A stretch of 64,000 nucleotides of DNA from Saccharopolyspora erythraea NRRL 2338 (GCF_000062885.1 NC_009142.1:2097584-2161583); one strand, 5' to 3'. Positions 35,624 through 44,794 are shown, counted from the stretch's first letter. Notes: generated by a model not told the origin, from the sequence alone. A program made the numbers and translations.

Positions 35624-37975
35624 GTGAGTCGAACAAGCAGTTCCGAGAGTAGTGACTACAGGACCATCCGGTCACGCCTGACCAGGGTGGTCATCCTGCC
35701 CAGCGTGGTGCTGCTGGTCATGTGGGCGGTCTTCTCCTCCTACACCATCTTCGAGGGCTTCTACCTGCGCACGGTCGGTCTCGGCGTGAAGGAAGCCTCG
35801 ATCCCCGCGGTCAACAGCCTGGTGGCGCTGCAGAAGGAGCGCCAGCTGACGATGCTCAGCCTGGGCCACAGCCCGGCCGCCACGGCGACGCTGCCCGCGC
35901 AGCGGGCCGAGACCGACCGCGCCGTCGACCAGATGAAGTCCAAGATGCAGGGCCTGCTCTCCGGTGCGCCGGAGAACATCGTGCAGGGCGCCGACAAGCT
36001 CGTGTCACTGCTCGACCAGCTCCCGCAGGAGCGCGGTCGCATCGACGGGCACACCGCGAGCCCCGAAGAGATCTTCGACTACTACAACAGCGTGCTCGAC
36101 GCCGGCGGCAACCTGTTCGAGACCCAGTCGCGGCTGGTGCCCGACGGCGAGTCGATCCAGGGCGCGCTGACGGCCACCGACCTGTTCCGGGCCGCCGACC
36201 AGATGTCCAGGGTCGCCTCCCTGGGCGGCAACGCGGTCGCCGCCGGGCGGTTCACCCCCGAGCAGCACACGACGTTCGTCAGCCTGGTCGGGTCCTACCG
36301 CTCCAAGCTGATCACCAACGCGCCGAACCTGCAGCCGCAGGCCAAGGCCGAGTACGAGCAGCTGCTCAACAGCGACGCGTGGCGCAACCTGCAGCAGCTC
36401 GAGAACCGGCTCATCTCCTCCCCGCGGCAGGACGGCGAGCTCGGCGTCAGCGAGCAGCAGTGGCTCGACGCCAGCAACCAGGTCGCCGACGAGCTGGTCA
36501 AGATCGTCACCTCGCACTCGACCCAGGCGGTCGAGCTGGTGCTGGCCAACGGCAACGCGCGCTACTTCGAGGTCATCATCGGAAGCGCGGTCGCACTGCT
36601 CGCAGTGGTGCTGGGAATCGTGCTGGCGATCCGCAACTCCCGCAGGCTGGTCGACCGCGCGCTGGTCACCCGGCTGGCGAACCTGCGCACCGACTCCCTG
36701 ACCCTGGCCCAGGAACGGCTGCCCGACATCATGACCCGCCTGGAGCGGGGCGAGAAGGTCGACATCGAGTCCGAGCTGCCCGCCCTGGACTACGGCGGCG
36801 ACGAGATCGGGCAGGTGGCCGACGCCTTCAACACCGCGCAGTTCACCGCGGTCTCGGCGGCGGTCAAGGAGAGCCAGGCCCGCGAGGGCGTCAACAAGGT
36901 CTTCCTCGGCATCGCCCACCGCAACCAGGGCTTGGTGCACCGCCAGCTCAAGGTGCTGGACAAGATGGAGCGCGAGGAGGAGAACCCCGAGCGGCTGGAC
37001 ACCCTGTTCCAGCTCGACCACCTCGCCACCCGGGCCCGCCGCAACGCCGAGAACCTGATCATCCTCGCCGGCGAGCAGCCGGGACGGCAGTGGCGCAAGC
37101 CGGTCCGCCTGGTCGACGTCCTGCGCGCCGCGGTCGCCGAGACCGAGCAGTACCACCGGGTTCGGGTCAACCAGGTGCCCGAGGTCGCCGTGCACGGCAC
37201 CGCCGTCGGCGACGTCATCCACCTGTGCGCGGAGCTGATGGAGAACGCCACCGCGTTCTCGTCCCCGCGGTCCCAGGTCCAGGTGCACAGCAGCGACACC
37301 CCGCGCGGCGTGCTCGTGCAGATCGAGGACCAGGGCCTGGGCATGCGTCCCGCCGCCAGGGACGACGCCAACGAACTACTGGTGAACCCGCCGAGGTTCG
37401 AGGACATCACCCTGCGCGGTGACTCCCGGCTCGGCCTGTTCGTGGTCGCCAGGCTCGCCGCACGGCGCGGCATCGAAGTGGATCTCCGAGAGTCCGCCGA
37501 GGGTGGGATCGTGGCCTTCGTGCTGCTGCCCTCCGAAATCGTGGTGTCCGAGAAGGGGCACGAGGATCCGCCGGAGACGATGCGAGTGGCCGCGGCCAAC
37601 CAGCTGTCGCCCATGGTTCCCCGCAACCGGGAGGACAGCACCCCCGCGACCGAGCGCGATCTTCCGGCACCCCGCAGGGAGGTCGAGCCGGTGGTCAGGA
37701 ACGGGCGCAAACCTTCGGTGCCCGCCGAAACCCAGAACGACAAGCCGGAGTTCCCCTCCGTGGACCCGGACGGCAGGCCGCCGTTGCCCAGACGGCGACG
37801 GCAGCAGAACCTCGTTCCCCAGCTGCGAGACGAACCACTGGAGCAGCAGGAGGAGCGCGAGTACCAGGTCGACCATTCGCCTGAGCGGACCCGAGGCAAC
37901 ATGACAGCCTTCCAGCGCGGTACCCGCAAGGCACGTCGAAGCGACGACGGTTCCGACCGTGATTCCCTCCAGTGA
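35624..37975 (+). CDS. cvnA: Conservon sensor histidine kinase-like protein (CvnA)
   Basis: This 783-aa protein has a transmembrane helix (residues about 24-45), an extracytoplasmic nitrate/nitrite-sensor-like helical domain (about 50-310), a second helix (about 320-340), HAMP (about 345-420), then KVFLGIAHRNQGLVHRQLKVLDKME and a HATPase domain (NENATAF-type block LCAELMENATAFSSP, then VQIEDQGLGM and LGLFVVARLA). A roughly 150-aa Pro/Arg-rich tail follows. In Streptomyces, cvnA-D encode a membrane complex resembling eukaryotic GPCR signalling. GTG 35624 with GGAGC upstream. It is the first of four collinear genes. Confidence 0.92.
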   Translation: MSRTSSSESSDYRTIRSRLTRVVILPSVVLLVMWAVFSSYTIFEGFYLRTVGLGVKEASIPAVNSLVALQKERQLTMLSLGHSPAATATLPAQRAETDRAVDQMKSKMQGLLSGAPENIVQGADKLVSLLDQLPQERGRIDGHTASPEEIFDYYNSVLDAGGNLFETQSRLVPDGESIQGALTATDLFRAADQMSRVASLGGNAVAAGRFTPEQHTTFVSLVGSYRSKLITNAPNLQPQAKAEYEQLLNSDAWRNLQQLENRLISSPRQDGELGVSEQQWLDASNQVADELVKIVTSHSTQAVELVLANGNARYFEVIIGSAVALLAVVLGIVLAIRNSRRLVDRALVTRLANLRTDSLTLAQERLPDIMTRLERGEKVDIESELPALDYGGDEIGQVADAFNTAQFTAVSAAVKESQAREGVNKVFLGIAHRNQGLVHRQLKVLDKMEREEENPERLDTLFQLDHLATRARRNAENLIILAGEQPGRQWRKPVRLVDVLRAAVAETEQYHRVRVNQVPEVAVHGTAVGDVIHLCAELMENATAFSSPRSQVQVHSSDTPRGVLVQIEDQGLGMRPAARDDANELLVNPPRFEDITLRGDSRLGLFVVARLAARRGIEVDLRESAEGGIVAFVLLPSEIVVSEKGHEDPPETMRVAAANQLSPMVPRNREDSTPATERDLPAPRREVEPVVRNGRKPSVPAETQNDKPEFPSVDPDGRPPLPRRRRQQNLVPQLRDEPLEQQEEREYQVDHSPERTRGNMTAFQRGTRKARRSDDGSDRDSLQ

Positions 37976-37994
37976 CCGAAGGGGCAGTGTGTGC

Positions 37995-38420
37995 ATGAGC
38001 GAGAAGGTCGGCTCAGACGCCGAGTTGAACTGGCTGTTGGACGACCTGGTCCAGCGGGTCGTCGGGGCGCAGTACGCCGTCGTGCTCTCCTCCGACGGAC
38101 TGCTGCTGGCCAAGTCCGCTGAACTGTCGGTCGAGGACTCCGAGCACCTCTCCGCGATGGCCTCGGCCTTCCAGAGCCTGGCCAAGGAGACCGGCAGGCA
38201 CTTCAAGGGCGGCAAGGTCCGCCAGACCATCGTCGAGATGGACCACGCGTTCCTGTTCGTCACCGCCGCCGGTAGCGGCGCCTGCCTGGCGGTGCTCGGC
38301 GAGGAGGAGGCCGACGTGGGCATGATCGCCTACGAGATGAACCTGCTCGTGGTACGCGTGGGCAACTACCTCAGCTCCGCGCCTCGCGGTGGCGAGCCGG
38401 TCGACCTCAAGCAGGGCTGA
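37995..38420 (+). CDS. cvnB: Roadblock/LC7 domain protein (CvnB)
   Basis: This 141-aa Roadblock/LC7 protein (ELNWLLDDLVQRVVGAQYAVVLSSDGLLLAKS...MDHAFLFVTAAGSGACLAVLGEEEADVGMIAYEMNLLV) acts in conservons as a partner or GTPase-activating-like regulator of CvnD. ATG 37995 is chosen; GTG 37989 lies closer to AAGGGG. It begins 19 nt after cvnA. Confidence 0.93.
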   Translation: MSEKVGSDAELNWLLDDLVQRVVGAQYAVVLSSDGLLLAKSAELSVEDSEHLSAMASAFQSLAKETGRHFKGGKVRQTIVEMDHAFLFVTAAGSGACLAVLGEEEADVGMIAYEMNLLVVRVGNYLSSAPRGGEPVDLKQG

Positions 38421-38429
38421 GGCCCGACG

Positions 38430-38810
38430 ATGATGGCTCGCGAGGACGACGTGTGGCTGGACGAGGCGGCGGGTCCGCTGGTCCGGCCCTATGCGATGAC
38501 GCGGGGGCGGACCCGTCCGACAAGCCCCGAACTGGACATGGTCACGCAGGTCGTGACCGCCCGGCGCGGCAGCTCCGACCGCTCCGGCCTGTCGGTGGAA
38601 CACCTGGACATCCTCGAGTTCTGCAAGCGGCCGCTGTCGATCGCCGAAGTGGCCTCCTTCCTCGACGTACCCCTCGTGGTGGGGAAGGTGCTGGTGGGCG
38701 ACCTCATCGAGCGCGGCGACCTCATCGCGGGCTCGGCGTCGTCCAGGACCGCCGAGATGCCGAACCGAAAACTACTCCAGGCGGTGCTCGATGGTGTCCG
38801 CAGGCTCTGA
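38430..38810 (+). CDS. cvnC: DUF742 protein (CvnC)
   Basis: This 126-aa DUF742 member has LVRPYAMTRGRTRP near the start, then a winged-helix-like LSVEHLDILEFCKRPLSIAEVASFLDVPLVVGKVLVGDLIERGDL ending LLQAVLDGVRRL. In conservons CvnC sits between CvnB and the GTPase. Two ATGs in tandem (38430, 38433). A 9-nt gap follows cvnB. Confidence 0.92.
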   Translation: MMAREDDVWLDEAAGPLVRPYAMTRGRTRPTSPELDMVTQVVTARRGSSDRSGLSVEHLDILEFCKRPLSIAEVASFLDVPLVVGKVLVGDLIERGDLIAGSASSRTAEMPNRKLLQAVLDGVRRL

Positions 38811-38832
38811 CCAAGCGCCCAAGGGGGATTCG

Positions 38833-39459
38833 ATGTCCGAGACGCTCACCGCACCGACAGCGGTGAAGATCGTCATCGCCGGCGGGTTCGGTGCGGGCAA
38901 GACGACGATGGTCGGATCGGTGAGCGAGATCGTGCCGCTGCGGACCGAGGAGGTGCTCACCGAGGCCAGCGCCGGGGTCGACGACCTGGCGGGCATCGAG
39001 CAGAAGAGCACCACCACCGTCGCGCTCGACTTCGGCCGCATCACGATCAACCCGCAGCTCGTGCTCTACCTGTTCGGCACGCCCGGGCAGGACCGGTTCT
39101 GGTTCATGTGGAACGAGCTCGCCCGCGGCGCGATCGGCGCGGTGGTGATCGTGGACACCCGGCGCATCGAGGCCAGCTTCCCGGCGATCGACTTCTTCGA
39201 GAACCGCGGGATCCCGTTCATCGTCACGGTGAACCAGTTCGACGGGTCGATCCCCTACGGGGCCGAGGAGGTCCGCCACGCCCTCGACATCGACGACGAG
39301 GTGCCGGTGGTGGTCTCCGACGCCCGCAACCGGGAGGCGGCCAAGAACGCGCTGGTCGAGCTGATCGAGTACTCGATCCGGCGGCTCGACGAGGCCGAGG
39401 GCGAGGCCGGCGCCGGTGACGGCGAGCCGGTCGACAGCGAGGTACCGGCCGCCCAGTAG
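38833..39459 (+). CDS. cvnD: Conservon small GTP-binding protein (CvnD)
   Basis: This 208-aa Ras-like GTPase has the P-loop GGFGAGKTTMVGSVSE near residue 18, DFGRITINPQLVLYLFGTPGQDRFWFMW (G3-like DxxG replaced by GTPGQ) and NQFDGS in place of the usual NKxD. All are typical of CvnD/MglA-like actinobacterial proteins. ATG 38833 has AGGGGG upstream; an earlier ATG at 38791 inside cvnC is possible. No cvnE (P450) follows; the operon ends at a 22-bp perfect stem. Confidence 0.93.
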   Translation: MSETLTAPTAVKIVIAGGFGAGKTTMVGSVSEIVPLRTEEVLTEASAGVDDLAGIEQKSTTTVALDFGRITINPQLVLYLFGTPGQDRFWFMWNELARGAIGAVVIVDTRRIEASFPAIDFFENRGIPFIVTVNQFDGSIPYGAEEVRHALDIDDEVPVVVSDARNREAAKNALVELIEYSIRRLDEAEGEAGAGDGEPVDSEVPAAQ

Positions 39460-39469
39460 CGAGACGCAC

Positions 39470-39518
39470 AGGAGCGGGTGGTGGTCACCGGGGTCACCGG
39501 TGACCACCACCCGCTCCT
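39470..39518. terminator. Perfect 22-bp stem between cvnD and tryptophanase
   Basis: 39470-39491 and 39497-39518 are exact complements with a 5-nt loop, lying between two converging stop codons (39459 and 39534). It is the strongest simple hairpin I found in the window and would stop transcription from both sides. Confidence 0.85.
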
Positions 39519-39533
39519 CGTCGTGCGCGGCCG

Positions 39534-40913
39534 TCAGCGGCGCGCGGCCGGCTCCAGGCGCAGGTGGAAGTGGCGCAGGAGCTCCGGTGCGTGGGTGATC
39601 CGGTAGCCCGGGACCCGCTCCGGCTCCTTGGCGATCGATGCCAGCACGTCGCCGACGTACTCCAGGTGGCTGTGGTCGTAGACCCGGCGCGGGATGGCCA
39701 GCCGGACCAGCTCGTAGGGCGCGGGCGAGACCAGGGCGTGGTCGTCGTCGAGCCCGCCGAGGTAGAGCGAGCCGAGCTCGACGGCCCGGATGCCGCCTTC
39801 CAGGTAGAGCTGGCAGCCCAGCGCGTGGCCCGGGAAGTCGCCCGGCCGCAGGTGCGGCAGCAGCCGGCCCGCGTTGAGGTAGATCGCGTGCAGACCGGAC
39901 GGCCGCACGGTGTCGACCCCCGCGCTGTGGGCCTGCTCGGCGAGGAAGGCCGCCTCGCGCTCGCGGTCGGCCAGGTAGCTGGGCTCCACCACCTCCCGCA
40001 GGCCCTGGGCGAGGGTTTCCATGGTGTGCCCGGTCATCCCGCCGTAGGTCCGGAAGCCCTCCCCGGCGATGACGTGGGCCTCGCAGCGGGTCGCCAGCTC
40101 GGTGTCGTGCAACCCGATGAAGCCGCCGACGTGGGAGAGCCCGTCCTTCTTCAGGCTCGCCACGCACCCGTCGGCGAGCTCGAAGGCTGCGCGGGCGACC
40201 TCGCGCGGGGTCCAGTTCTCGTACCCCTCCTCCCGGCGGGTCACCAGCCACGCGTTCTCGGCGAACCGCGCCGCGTCGAGCATGAACGGCACGCCGTGGC
40301 GGCGGGCGAGCTCGCTGACCGCGCGCAGGTTGGCCATCGACACCGGCTGACCGCCGCCGCCGTTGTTGGTGATGGTCATCAGGATCTGGCCGACCCGGCC
40401 GCCGGCGTAGCCGGTCAGCAGCCGCTCGAGCGCCTCCAGGTCGATGTCGCCCTTGAACGGGTCATCGCTGTCCAGGTCGGCGGCTTGCGGGCACGGCAGG
40501 TCCAGCGCCTGGCAGCCGAGCAGCTCCACATTGGCCCGAGTGGTGTCGAAATGCGTGTTGCTGACGCTGATCTGGCCGGACTTGAGCAGTGCACCGAAGA
40601 GTATTCGTTCACCGGCGCGTCCCTGGTGGACCGGCAGGATGTGCGGGTAGGGCACCAGGTCGGCCACCGAATCCCGGAAACGGTAGAATGACTCCGCGCC
40701 CGCGTACCTCTCGTCGGCACGTTGCGCCCAGGCCTGCTGGTCGATCGAAAGCGCGCCCGTACCGGAATCCGACATGAAGTCGATCGAGACCTTGTCGGCC
40801 TGGATGTTGAACGGGTTGTACCCGGCGCGGGACAGTTCTCGCTCGCGTTCTTCCCTGGTGGTGATCGGAATGGGGCGCACGACCGCCGAAACGTAAGGCC
40901 TGAGTTCTCGCAT
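39534..40913 (-). CDS. tnaA: Tryptophanase / tyrosine phenol-lyase family enzyme
   Basis: This 459-aa PLP-dependent beta-eliminating lyase has YNPFNIQADKVSIDFMSDSGT at the start, PVHQGRAGERILFG, TITNNGGGGQPVSM, MLDAARFAENA and the PLP lysine in SLKKDGLSHVGGF (Lys256 by analogy with E. coli TnaA). It should split tryptophan to indole, pyruvate and ammonia, or a prenylated tryptophan in the same way. It starts 38 nt after the prenyltransferase gene on the same strand, so both probably form one operon. Tyrosine specificity cannot be excluded by eye. Confidence 0.9.
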   Translation of the reverse strand: MRELRPYVSAVVRPIPITTREERERELSRAGYNPFNIQADKVSIDFMSDSGTGALSIDQQAWAQRADERYAGAESFYRFRDSVADLVPYPHILPVHQGRAGERILFGALLKSGQISVSNTHFDTTRANVELLGCQALDLPCPQAADLDSDDPFKGDIDLEALERLLTGYAGGRVGQILMTITNNGGGGQPVSMANLRAVSELARRHGVPFMLDAARFAENAWLVTRREEGYENWTPREVARAAFELADGCVASLKKDGLSHVGGFIGLHDTELATRCEAHVIAGEGFRTYGGMTGHTMETLAQGLREVVEPSYLADREREAAFLAEQAHSAGVDTVRPSGLHAIYLNAGRLLPHLRPGDFPGHALGCQLYLEGGIRAVELGSLYLGGLDDDHALVSPAPYELVRLAIPRRVYDHSHLEYVGDVLASIAKEPERVPGYRITHAPELLRHFHLRLEPAARR

Positions 40914-40951
40914 TGAGCTTCTCCTGGTAGTGGTTCGAAACGCTCCGGGTG

Positions 40952-42040
40952 TCAGCGGGCGAATTCGGCCAGTGCCGGTTTGTAGCTGTAGGCTTCCGAT
41001 GACAAATAGATCGTGGTGCCGCTTTGCTGAGGTCCCGAGCGCAGGGAGATGTAGGAGATCAGTCCCGGTCCGGCGTCCAGGGGCCGGGTGGAAACGGATT
41101 CGATCGCGCGAGCCGCGAGCGTCGAGTCCTCCCCGCGGTCCCGCAGGAGTTGCAGAAGTCGCTGGCGGGCGATCGAATCGTTTGCCACGTAGTCCCGGAT
41201 CGGCAGGTGCAGGGTGTGGAAGCTGGGGCGTGCGCCGTCGCCTTCGACGAAGTCGTACGCAGTGGTGAGCGGCCGGTTCGAGAAAGTGGAAACGTCACCG
41301 GCAAGCGATTCGCAGAATCGCCGGATGTGCTCGGAGTCGATTCCCTCGACGGCTTCGGCGGCCCGTTGCGCGTCCAGCGCCTGGGCGTCGTCGTGCATGA
41401 TGTAGACCTTCACCCTGGCTCGCGGGCCGGGTTCGAGGTCGAGCGAGAAGAACGGGAGCCGGTCCAGGTTTCCGCGGGTGAGGCCGTATTCGGAGACGCA
41501 GTCGAACGCTCCGGGGAACCCGAGCCGCTCCAGTGCCTCGGCGACCAGCCGGTGCGCCTGGGACGCCCCCCGCGCGTTCGGGTTGAAGTAGATCTTCAGC
41601 GTCGGCTCCCGCGAGTCGGGCGCGAAGATGAAGGAGAACCACAGGGAGAACTTGCCCTGCGGTTCGCCGGGGAGAAACAGGTCGGATACGGCGTCGAAAC
41701 GGTTGAGCGAGGGCGCGTAGCGCTCGCTCAGCGCGCCCAGCAGTTGCAGGGCGGCGTGCAGGTTGCTGGTGGGGCCGGGGTTGGTCGCGAGCGGTTCACC
41801 GAGAATTCGCATTCGCGGACCGGCATCGTCGTCGAGGGTGAACGACAATTCGACCGGCGTTTCGTCGTCGGCGACGTCGCTCGGCCATAACGGCGGTTCC
41901 GAAATGGGCCTGAAGTAGGCTGGTCCGAGTAGCATGTCGATGGTTTCGAGCGGACCGTTTTCGTCGATCTCGAGCACGTCGCAGAGGTTTTTGACCTGGT
42001 GTGCTATGTATTCGCCAAGCGGGACACCGGCAGCGCGCAT
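40952..42040 (-). CDS. DMATS-type aromatic (indole) prenyltransferase
   Basis: This 362-aa ABBA-fold prenyltransferase of the dimethylallyltryptophan synthase family shows ENGPLETIDMLLGPAYFRPI, VELSFTLDDDAGPRMRILGEPLA, KFSLWFSFIFAPDSREPTLKIYFNP, RARVKVYIMHDDAQ and TTIYLSSEAYSYKPAL. The alternating Lys/Arg/Tyr strands bind the diphosphate of DMAPP. ATG 42040 is chosen (GGAG 5 nt upstream); the open frame extends 18 codons further. Bacterial DMATS enzymes prenylate C5, C6 or C7 of tryptophan and are repeatedly found beside tryptophanase or flavin monooxygenase genes. The regiochemistry here is unknown. Confidence 0.9.
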   Translation of the reverse strand: MRAAGVPLGEYIAHQVKNLCDVLEIDENGPLETIDMLLGPAYFRPISEPPLWPSDVADDETPVELSFTLDDDAGPRMRILGEPLATNPGPTSNLHAALQLLGALSERYAPSLNRFDAVSDLFLPGEPQGKFSLWFSFIFAPDSREPTLKIYFNPNARGASQAHRLVAEALERLGFPGAFDCVSEYGLTRGNLDRLPFFSLDLEPGPRARVKVYIMHDDAQALDAQRAAEAVEGIDSEHIRRFCESLAGDVSTFSNRPLTTAYDFVEGDGARPSFHTLHLPIRDYVANDSIARQRLLQLLRDRGEDSTLAARAIESVSTRPLDAGPGLISYISLRSGPQQSGTTIYLSSEAYSYKPALAEFAR

Positions 42041-42722
42041 GGCGGCTCCGATCTGTGGTGCTGAACCGGGGGGTGCGTCCGGTTTAATCGGCAACTACAA
42101 CCGGTCACTCTAATGGGCTAACCTGGGAGGTGATACCCGCCGTAGGGGTGATCTTGCACTCAAAGTCCGACTTCAATGTCACGCGCAGTGTATGCCATGG
42201 TTGGCCGACGGATGCCGGGGAGTCGCGGCGGTCGCGAATTGAGGGTTTATCGGGGAGTTATCTCCCGGTGACCGAATAGATCATGCCGGGCTCTTGCCGG
42301 GCCGGGGTCCGATGTGGCTCCGATGTGGATGAGCCCGCCTCCGGCCGGGGCCGTCCTTACCGGATGGACGCTGCGAAGTCCAGTCCGGACTTCCACCGCG
42401 GCAGCCGCTCCGCCGGGCCGAGGCCTGGGCGAGGAGCCTCCGCGGGATGTCGGCAGTCGTGTTGTCGCGGGCGAGGTCGCGCGTCCGAGGCTCCAGCGGG
42501 GCTCTGCGCCTCCGCGGCCGACCCTTGCTTCCGGATCGGCCGCGTGCGCGCAGTGCGGGGCATGGCGACAGGGTCAGGGTCGGTGAGGCTCCACCGGAGC
42601 TTGCCCGCCAACGCGGTAGGTGATTCCCCGGCCGGCTCACATCTCCCCCCGCCTTTCCGTCGCGCAAGAGCCTGAAGGCGGGAGGGAGCGCGACGGCCTT
42701 CGGCAACGTTCGCGGAACAACG
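42041..42722. other. 680-bp gap without a gene
   Basis: The first about 200 bp upstream of the prenyltransferase are less GC-rich and hold the inverted pair CCGGTT (42079) / AACCGG (42099), which could fold in the mRNA leader, and TAGAGT on the minus strand as a poor -10. The remainder (42290-42720) is GC-rich with several open frames on both strands, none with a ribosome site or recognisable protein. Confidence 0.5.
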
Positions 42723-42771
42723 AAAAAGGGCCTGGTCGCGATCTCCATTCGGAGTCACGACCAGGCCCTTT
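42723..42771 (-). terminator. Rho-independent terminator of tRNA-Val(CAC)
   Basis: A perfect 14-bp stem (42725-42738 with 42758-42771) with a 19-nt loop starts 5 nt past the tRNA 3' end. On the minus strand it is followed by a T-run (CCCTTTTTCG), a textbook intrinsic terminator. Confidence 0.85.
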
Positions 42772-42776
42772 GCCTG

Positions 42777-42848
42777 TGGGCGATACTGGGATCGAACCAG
42801 TGACCTCTTCGGTGTGAACGAAGCGCTCTCCCGCTGAGCTAATCGCCC
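42777..42848 (-). tRNA. tRNA-Val (anticodon CAC)
   Basis: The 72-nt cloverleaf runs on the minus strand from 42848. The acceptor GGGCGAT pairs with ATCGCCC, the D-arm is AGCTCAGCGGGAGAGC, and the anticodon stem CTTCG/CGAAG surrounds the loop TTCACAC (anticodon CAC, reading GUG). The T-arm contains GGTTCGATCC. The discriminator is A, and CCA is not encoded. Confidence 0.93.
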
Positions 42849-42897
42849 GTCTTCCGCCGCCGTTCCCGGCGACGAGAAGAACAATACACGATCGTTT

Positions 42898-43419
42898 TCA
42901 GCCGCCGAACAGGGGGGAGCGCAACCAAGGCCAGTGCAGGTCGAACCACCCGCCGACGGTGCCGAACAGGCCGAGCAGCCACAGGGTGGCCAGCACGATG
43001 AGTCCGGTGGCGCCCATGACCACGAGCTTGGTCGCCAGGTGCTGGCGCGACAGCCAGTCCGCCCAGCGGTGGTAGTGGCGCTTGGCGAAGAGGTTGACCC
43101 GGTGCGCCCAGTGGAACTCGGTGGCCAGGATGCCCAGTCCCGCGAACACCACCAGCCAGCCGGGACCGGGGTAGGGGATCATCGCGATGCCCGCCAGGAG
43201 CACGACGGCGCCGAAGGCCCCGAGGGTGATCCGGTAGGTCGCGTTGAGCGTGGGCCGTTCCCGGATCGACTCGCGGCGGTGGTGCAGCCGCTCCCGCAAG
43301 GCGTGCACACGGGCTCGCCACGGTGATCGCTTCTCGTCGGTCGCCTCCGCGGAACGCGGCCGCGACTCGGCTCTGTTGCTCAGGGGACCCACCTGCCGGT
43401 TGCCTGGTTTGCTGGACAC
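42898..43419 (-). CDS. PGPGW-motif (TIGR02611-like) membrane protein
   Basis: This 173-aa protein has a basic N-terminal 60 residues, then two helices around IPYPGPGWLVVFAGLGILATEFHWAHRVN (the PGPGW hallmark) and a last pair near LATKLVVMGATGLIVLATLWLLGLFG. The family is restricted to actinobacteria and has no known function. GTG start at 43419. It lies upstream of the tRNA-Val gene on the same strand. Confidence 0.85.
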   Translation of the reverse strand: MSSKPGNRQVGPLSNRAESRPRSAEATDEKRSPWRARVHALRERLHHRRESIRERPTLNATYRITLGAFGAVVLLAGIAMIPYPGPGWLVVFAGLGILATEFHWAHRVNLFAKRHYHRWADWLSRQHLATKLVVMGATGLIVLATLWLLGLFGTVGGWFDLHWPWLRSPLFGG

Positions 43420-44197
43420 GTACCGGGCGGCGGTTCGGCGTCGTGACGGCTGAGCCTCTGCGGCGCCCGCTGTCGGCCAGAATACGGCTCCGGTCCGGAG
43501 GTCGCGGACACATCCGCCGGTGCGCCGCGGGCGGCAGCGCGACGGGTTGTGACGTGAATCATGCGTTTTCGCCGGCGCCCGGAGTCGTTCGGCCCTGTCG
43601 GCCGGCTTCGATCCTGGTCACACTGTGACGCCTGTCTCGACGGCGCTTCGGCGGTCACGCGTGGCGGTGGAGGCGGCCGGGCGGAGCGGTTGGTCCGACT
43701 CGGGGAACGTGCGTGGCGAGCGTCTCAGCGGACGCCCGCGGAACAGGGGGGACGGGCGGTTCATCGCTTATCCTGGAAGGGTCGCCGGAACAGGGTCGGC
43801 GAGCGGGAATTCGATCTCGCCGGGCGGCGTTGTCCGACGAACGCGATGGGTTCGACCCGGGCGCGACCGCGCAGGCGGTGGCGTGTGGGAACTGCCAGTG
43901 GCCGATCGCCGGGTGGCGACGGGGCGCGGGCTCCGGTCGGCGTCCGCCGGAGGTGCGGACGGCCCATTCGGCGCTAGGGGATCGGCAGGGCTTGCCGGGG
44001 GCGGCGGACCCGTTGCCGGGTCCGGTCGGAAAAGAGCGGGTGAACACGCTGCGCATTGCCTTGGTTGCCCAGCGAATTGGGGCCTGCCCCGTACGGGTGA
44101 TCTATCCGCGAGTTGCGAGCCATCGGGCCCAGGAAGGCGTCACAACTGTGTTGCTCGGTCGATAAGCGGACCGGAAGGTAGTAGGAAGGCGAGGACA
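43420..44197. other. 778-bp gap without a convincing gene
   Basis: Long open frames exist but their codon use is not G/C-biased at third positions and none shows a family. Two small palindromes stand out: GTCACA-C-TGTGAC at 43618-43630, resembling a CRP/FNR-type half-site pair, and CCCGTACGGG at about 44089-44098, roughly 100 bp before the ssgB-like start. The latter may belong to its control region. Confidence 0.5.
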
Positions 44198-44623
44198 ATG
44201 CGTAACGATCACGTGACACTCCGTTCAACGGCGGTGTTCGATCTGCTGGCCCCGCAGACGCCGGCCGTGCCGGTGCAGGTCGAGCTGCGCTACGACACTC
44301 GTGACCCCTACGCCGTGGTGGCCGCGTTCCGCACCGGCCGCGCGGGGTGGGTCGAATGGGTCTTCGCGCGCGATCTGCTGGCCGACGGCCTCATCGCGCA
44401 CGCGGGCGTGGGCGATGTGACCATCCGCCCCGCGGTCGACGACCCCGAGGTCGTGGTGATCGAGCTGAGCTCCCCCTCCGGGCACGCCGTGTTCGAGGCT
44501 TCGGCGCAGGAGCTGGCCGACTTCCTGGACCGCACCTACGACGTGGTGGTCCCCGGCAACGAGAACCTGTGGGTCAACGTCGACGACGCGCTCACCCGCC
44601 TGTTGCCGCACGACCTGTCCTGA
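44198..44623 (+). CDS. ssgB: SsgA-like (SsgB-type) cell-division/sporulation regulator
   Basis: This 141-aa SALP-family protein has the family pattern PVQVELRYDTRDPYAVVAAF...GWVEWVFARDLLADGL, VTIRPAVDDPEVVVIELSSPSGHAVFEASAQELADFLDRTYDVVVPGNE. SsgB places FtsZ at future septa during sporulation; it is the most conserved SALP, so the SsgB assignment is likely but not proven. ATG 44198 with GGCGAGGAC upstream. It is preceded by a long non-coding region and followed by a tRNA cluster. Confidence 0.9.
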   Translation: MRNDHVTLRSTAVFDLLAPQTPAVPVQVELRYDTRDPYAVVAAFRTGRAGWVEWVFARDLLADGLIAHAGVGDVTIRPAVDDPEVVVIELSSPSGHAVFEASAQELADFLDRTYDVVVPGNENLWVNVDDALTRLLPHDLS

Positions 44624-44794
44624 CCGGCCCGCACCGGGTCTGGCCAGGCCGAACGCTGCTCGGAACCGGGTAGCGGGACCCCGGTTCGATCGCCGTTGGC
44701 GGCGTGGTCTAAAGTTTCTCGTGCAACGCGGCGGACGGCCGGAGATCAAGAGCCCAGCCGGGCTCGGAGATCGAAGTCGGCAAGCCGCAGGCAG

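Noticed and set aside
42041-42130. T-box or trp-leader riboswitch upstream of the prenyltransferase
   Set aside because: No specifier-loop layout or T-box consensus found, and no Trp-rich leader peptide.
42357-42884. Open minus-strand frame reading RLAQRESASFTPKRSLVRSQYRPQ across the tRNA-Val region
   Set aside because: This is the well-known spurious translation of tRNA sequence; the cloverleaf and terminator explain the DNA.
43618-43630. CRP-type binding site GTCACACTGTGAC
   Set aside because: Short palindrome about 570 bp from the nearest downstream start; too far and too short to claim.
43625-44623. A 332-codon upstream extension of the ssgB-like gene
   Set aside because: The extension lacks coding bias and SsgB proteins are about 140 aa; ATG 44198 has a proper ribosome site.
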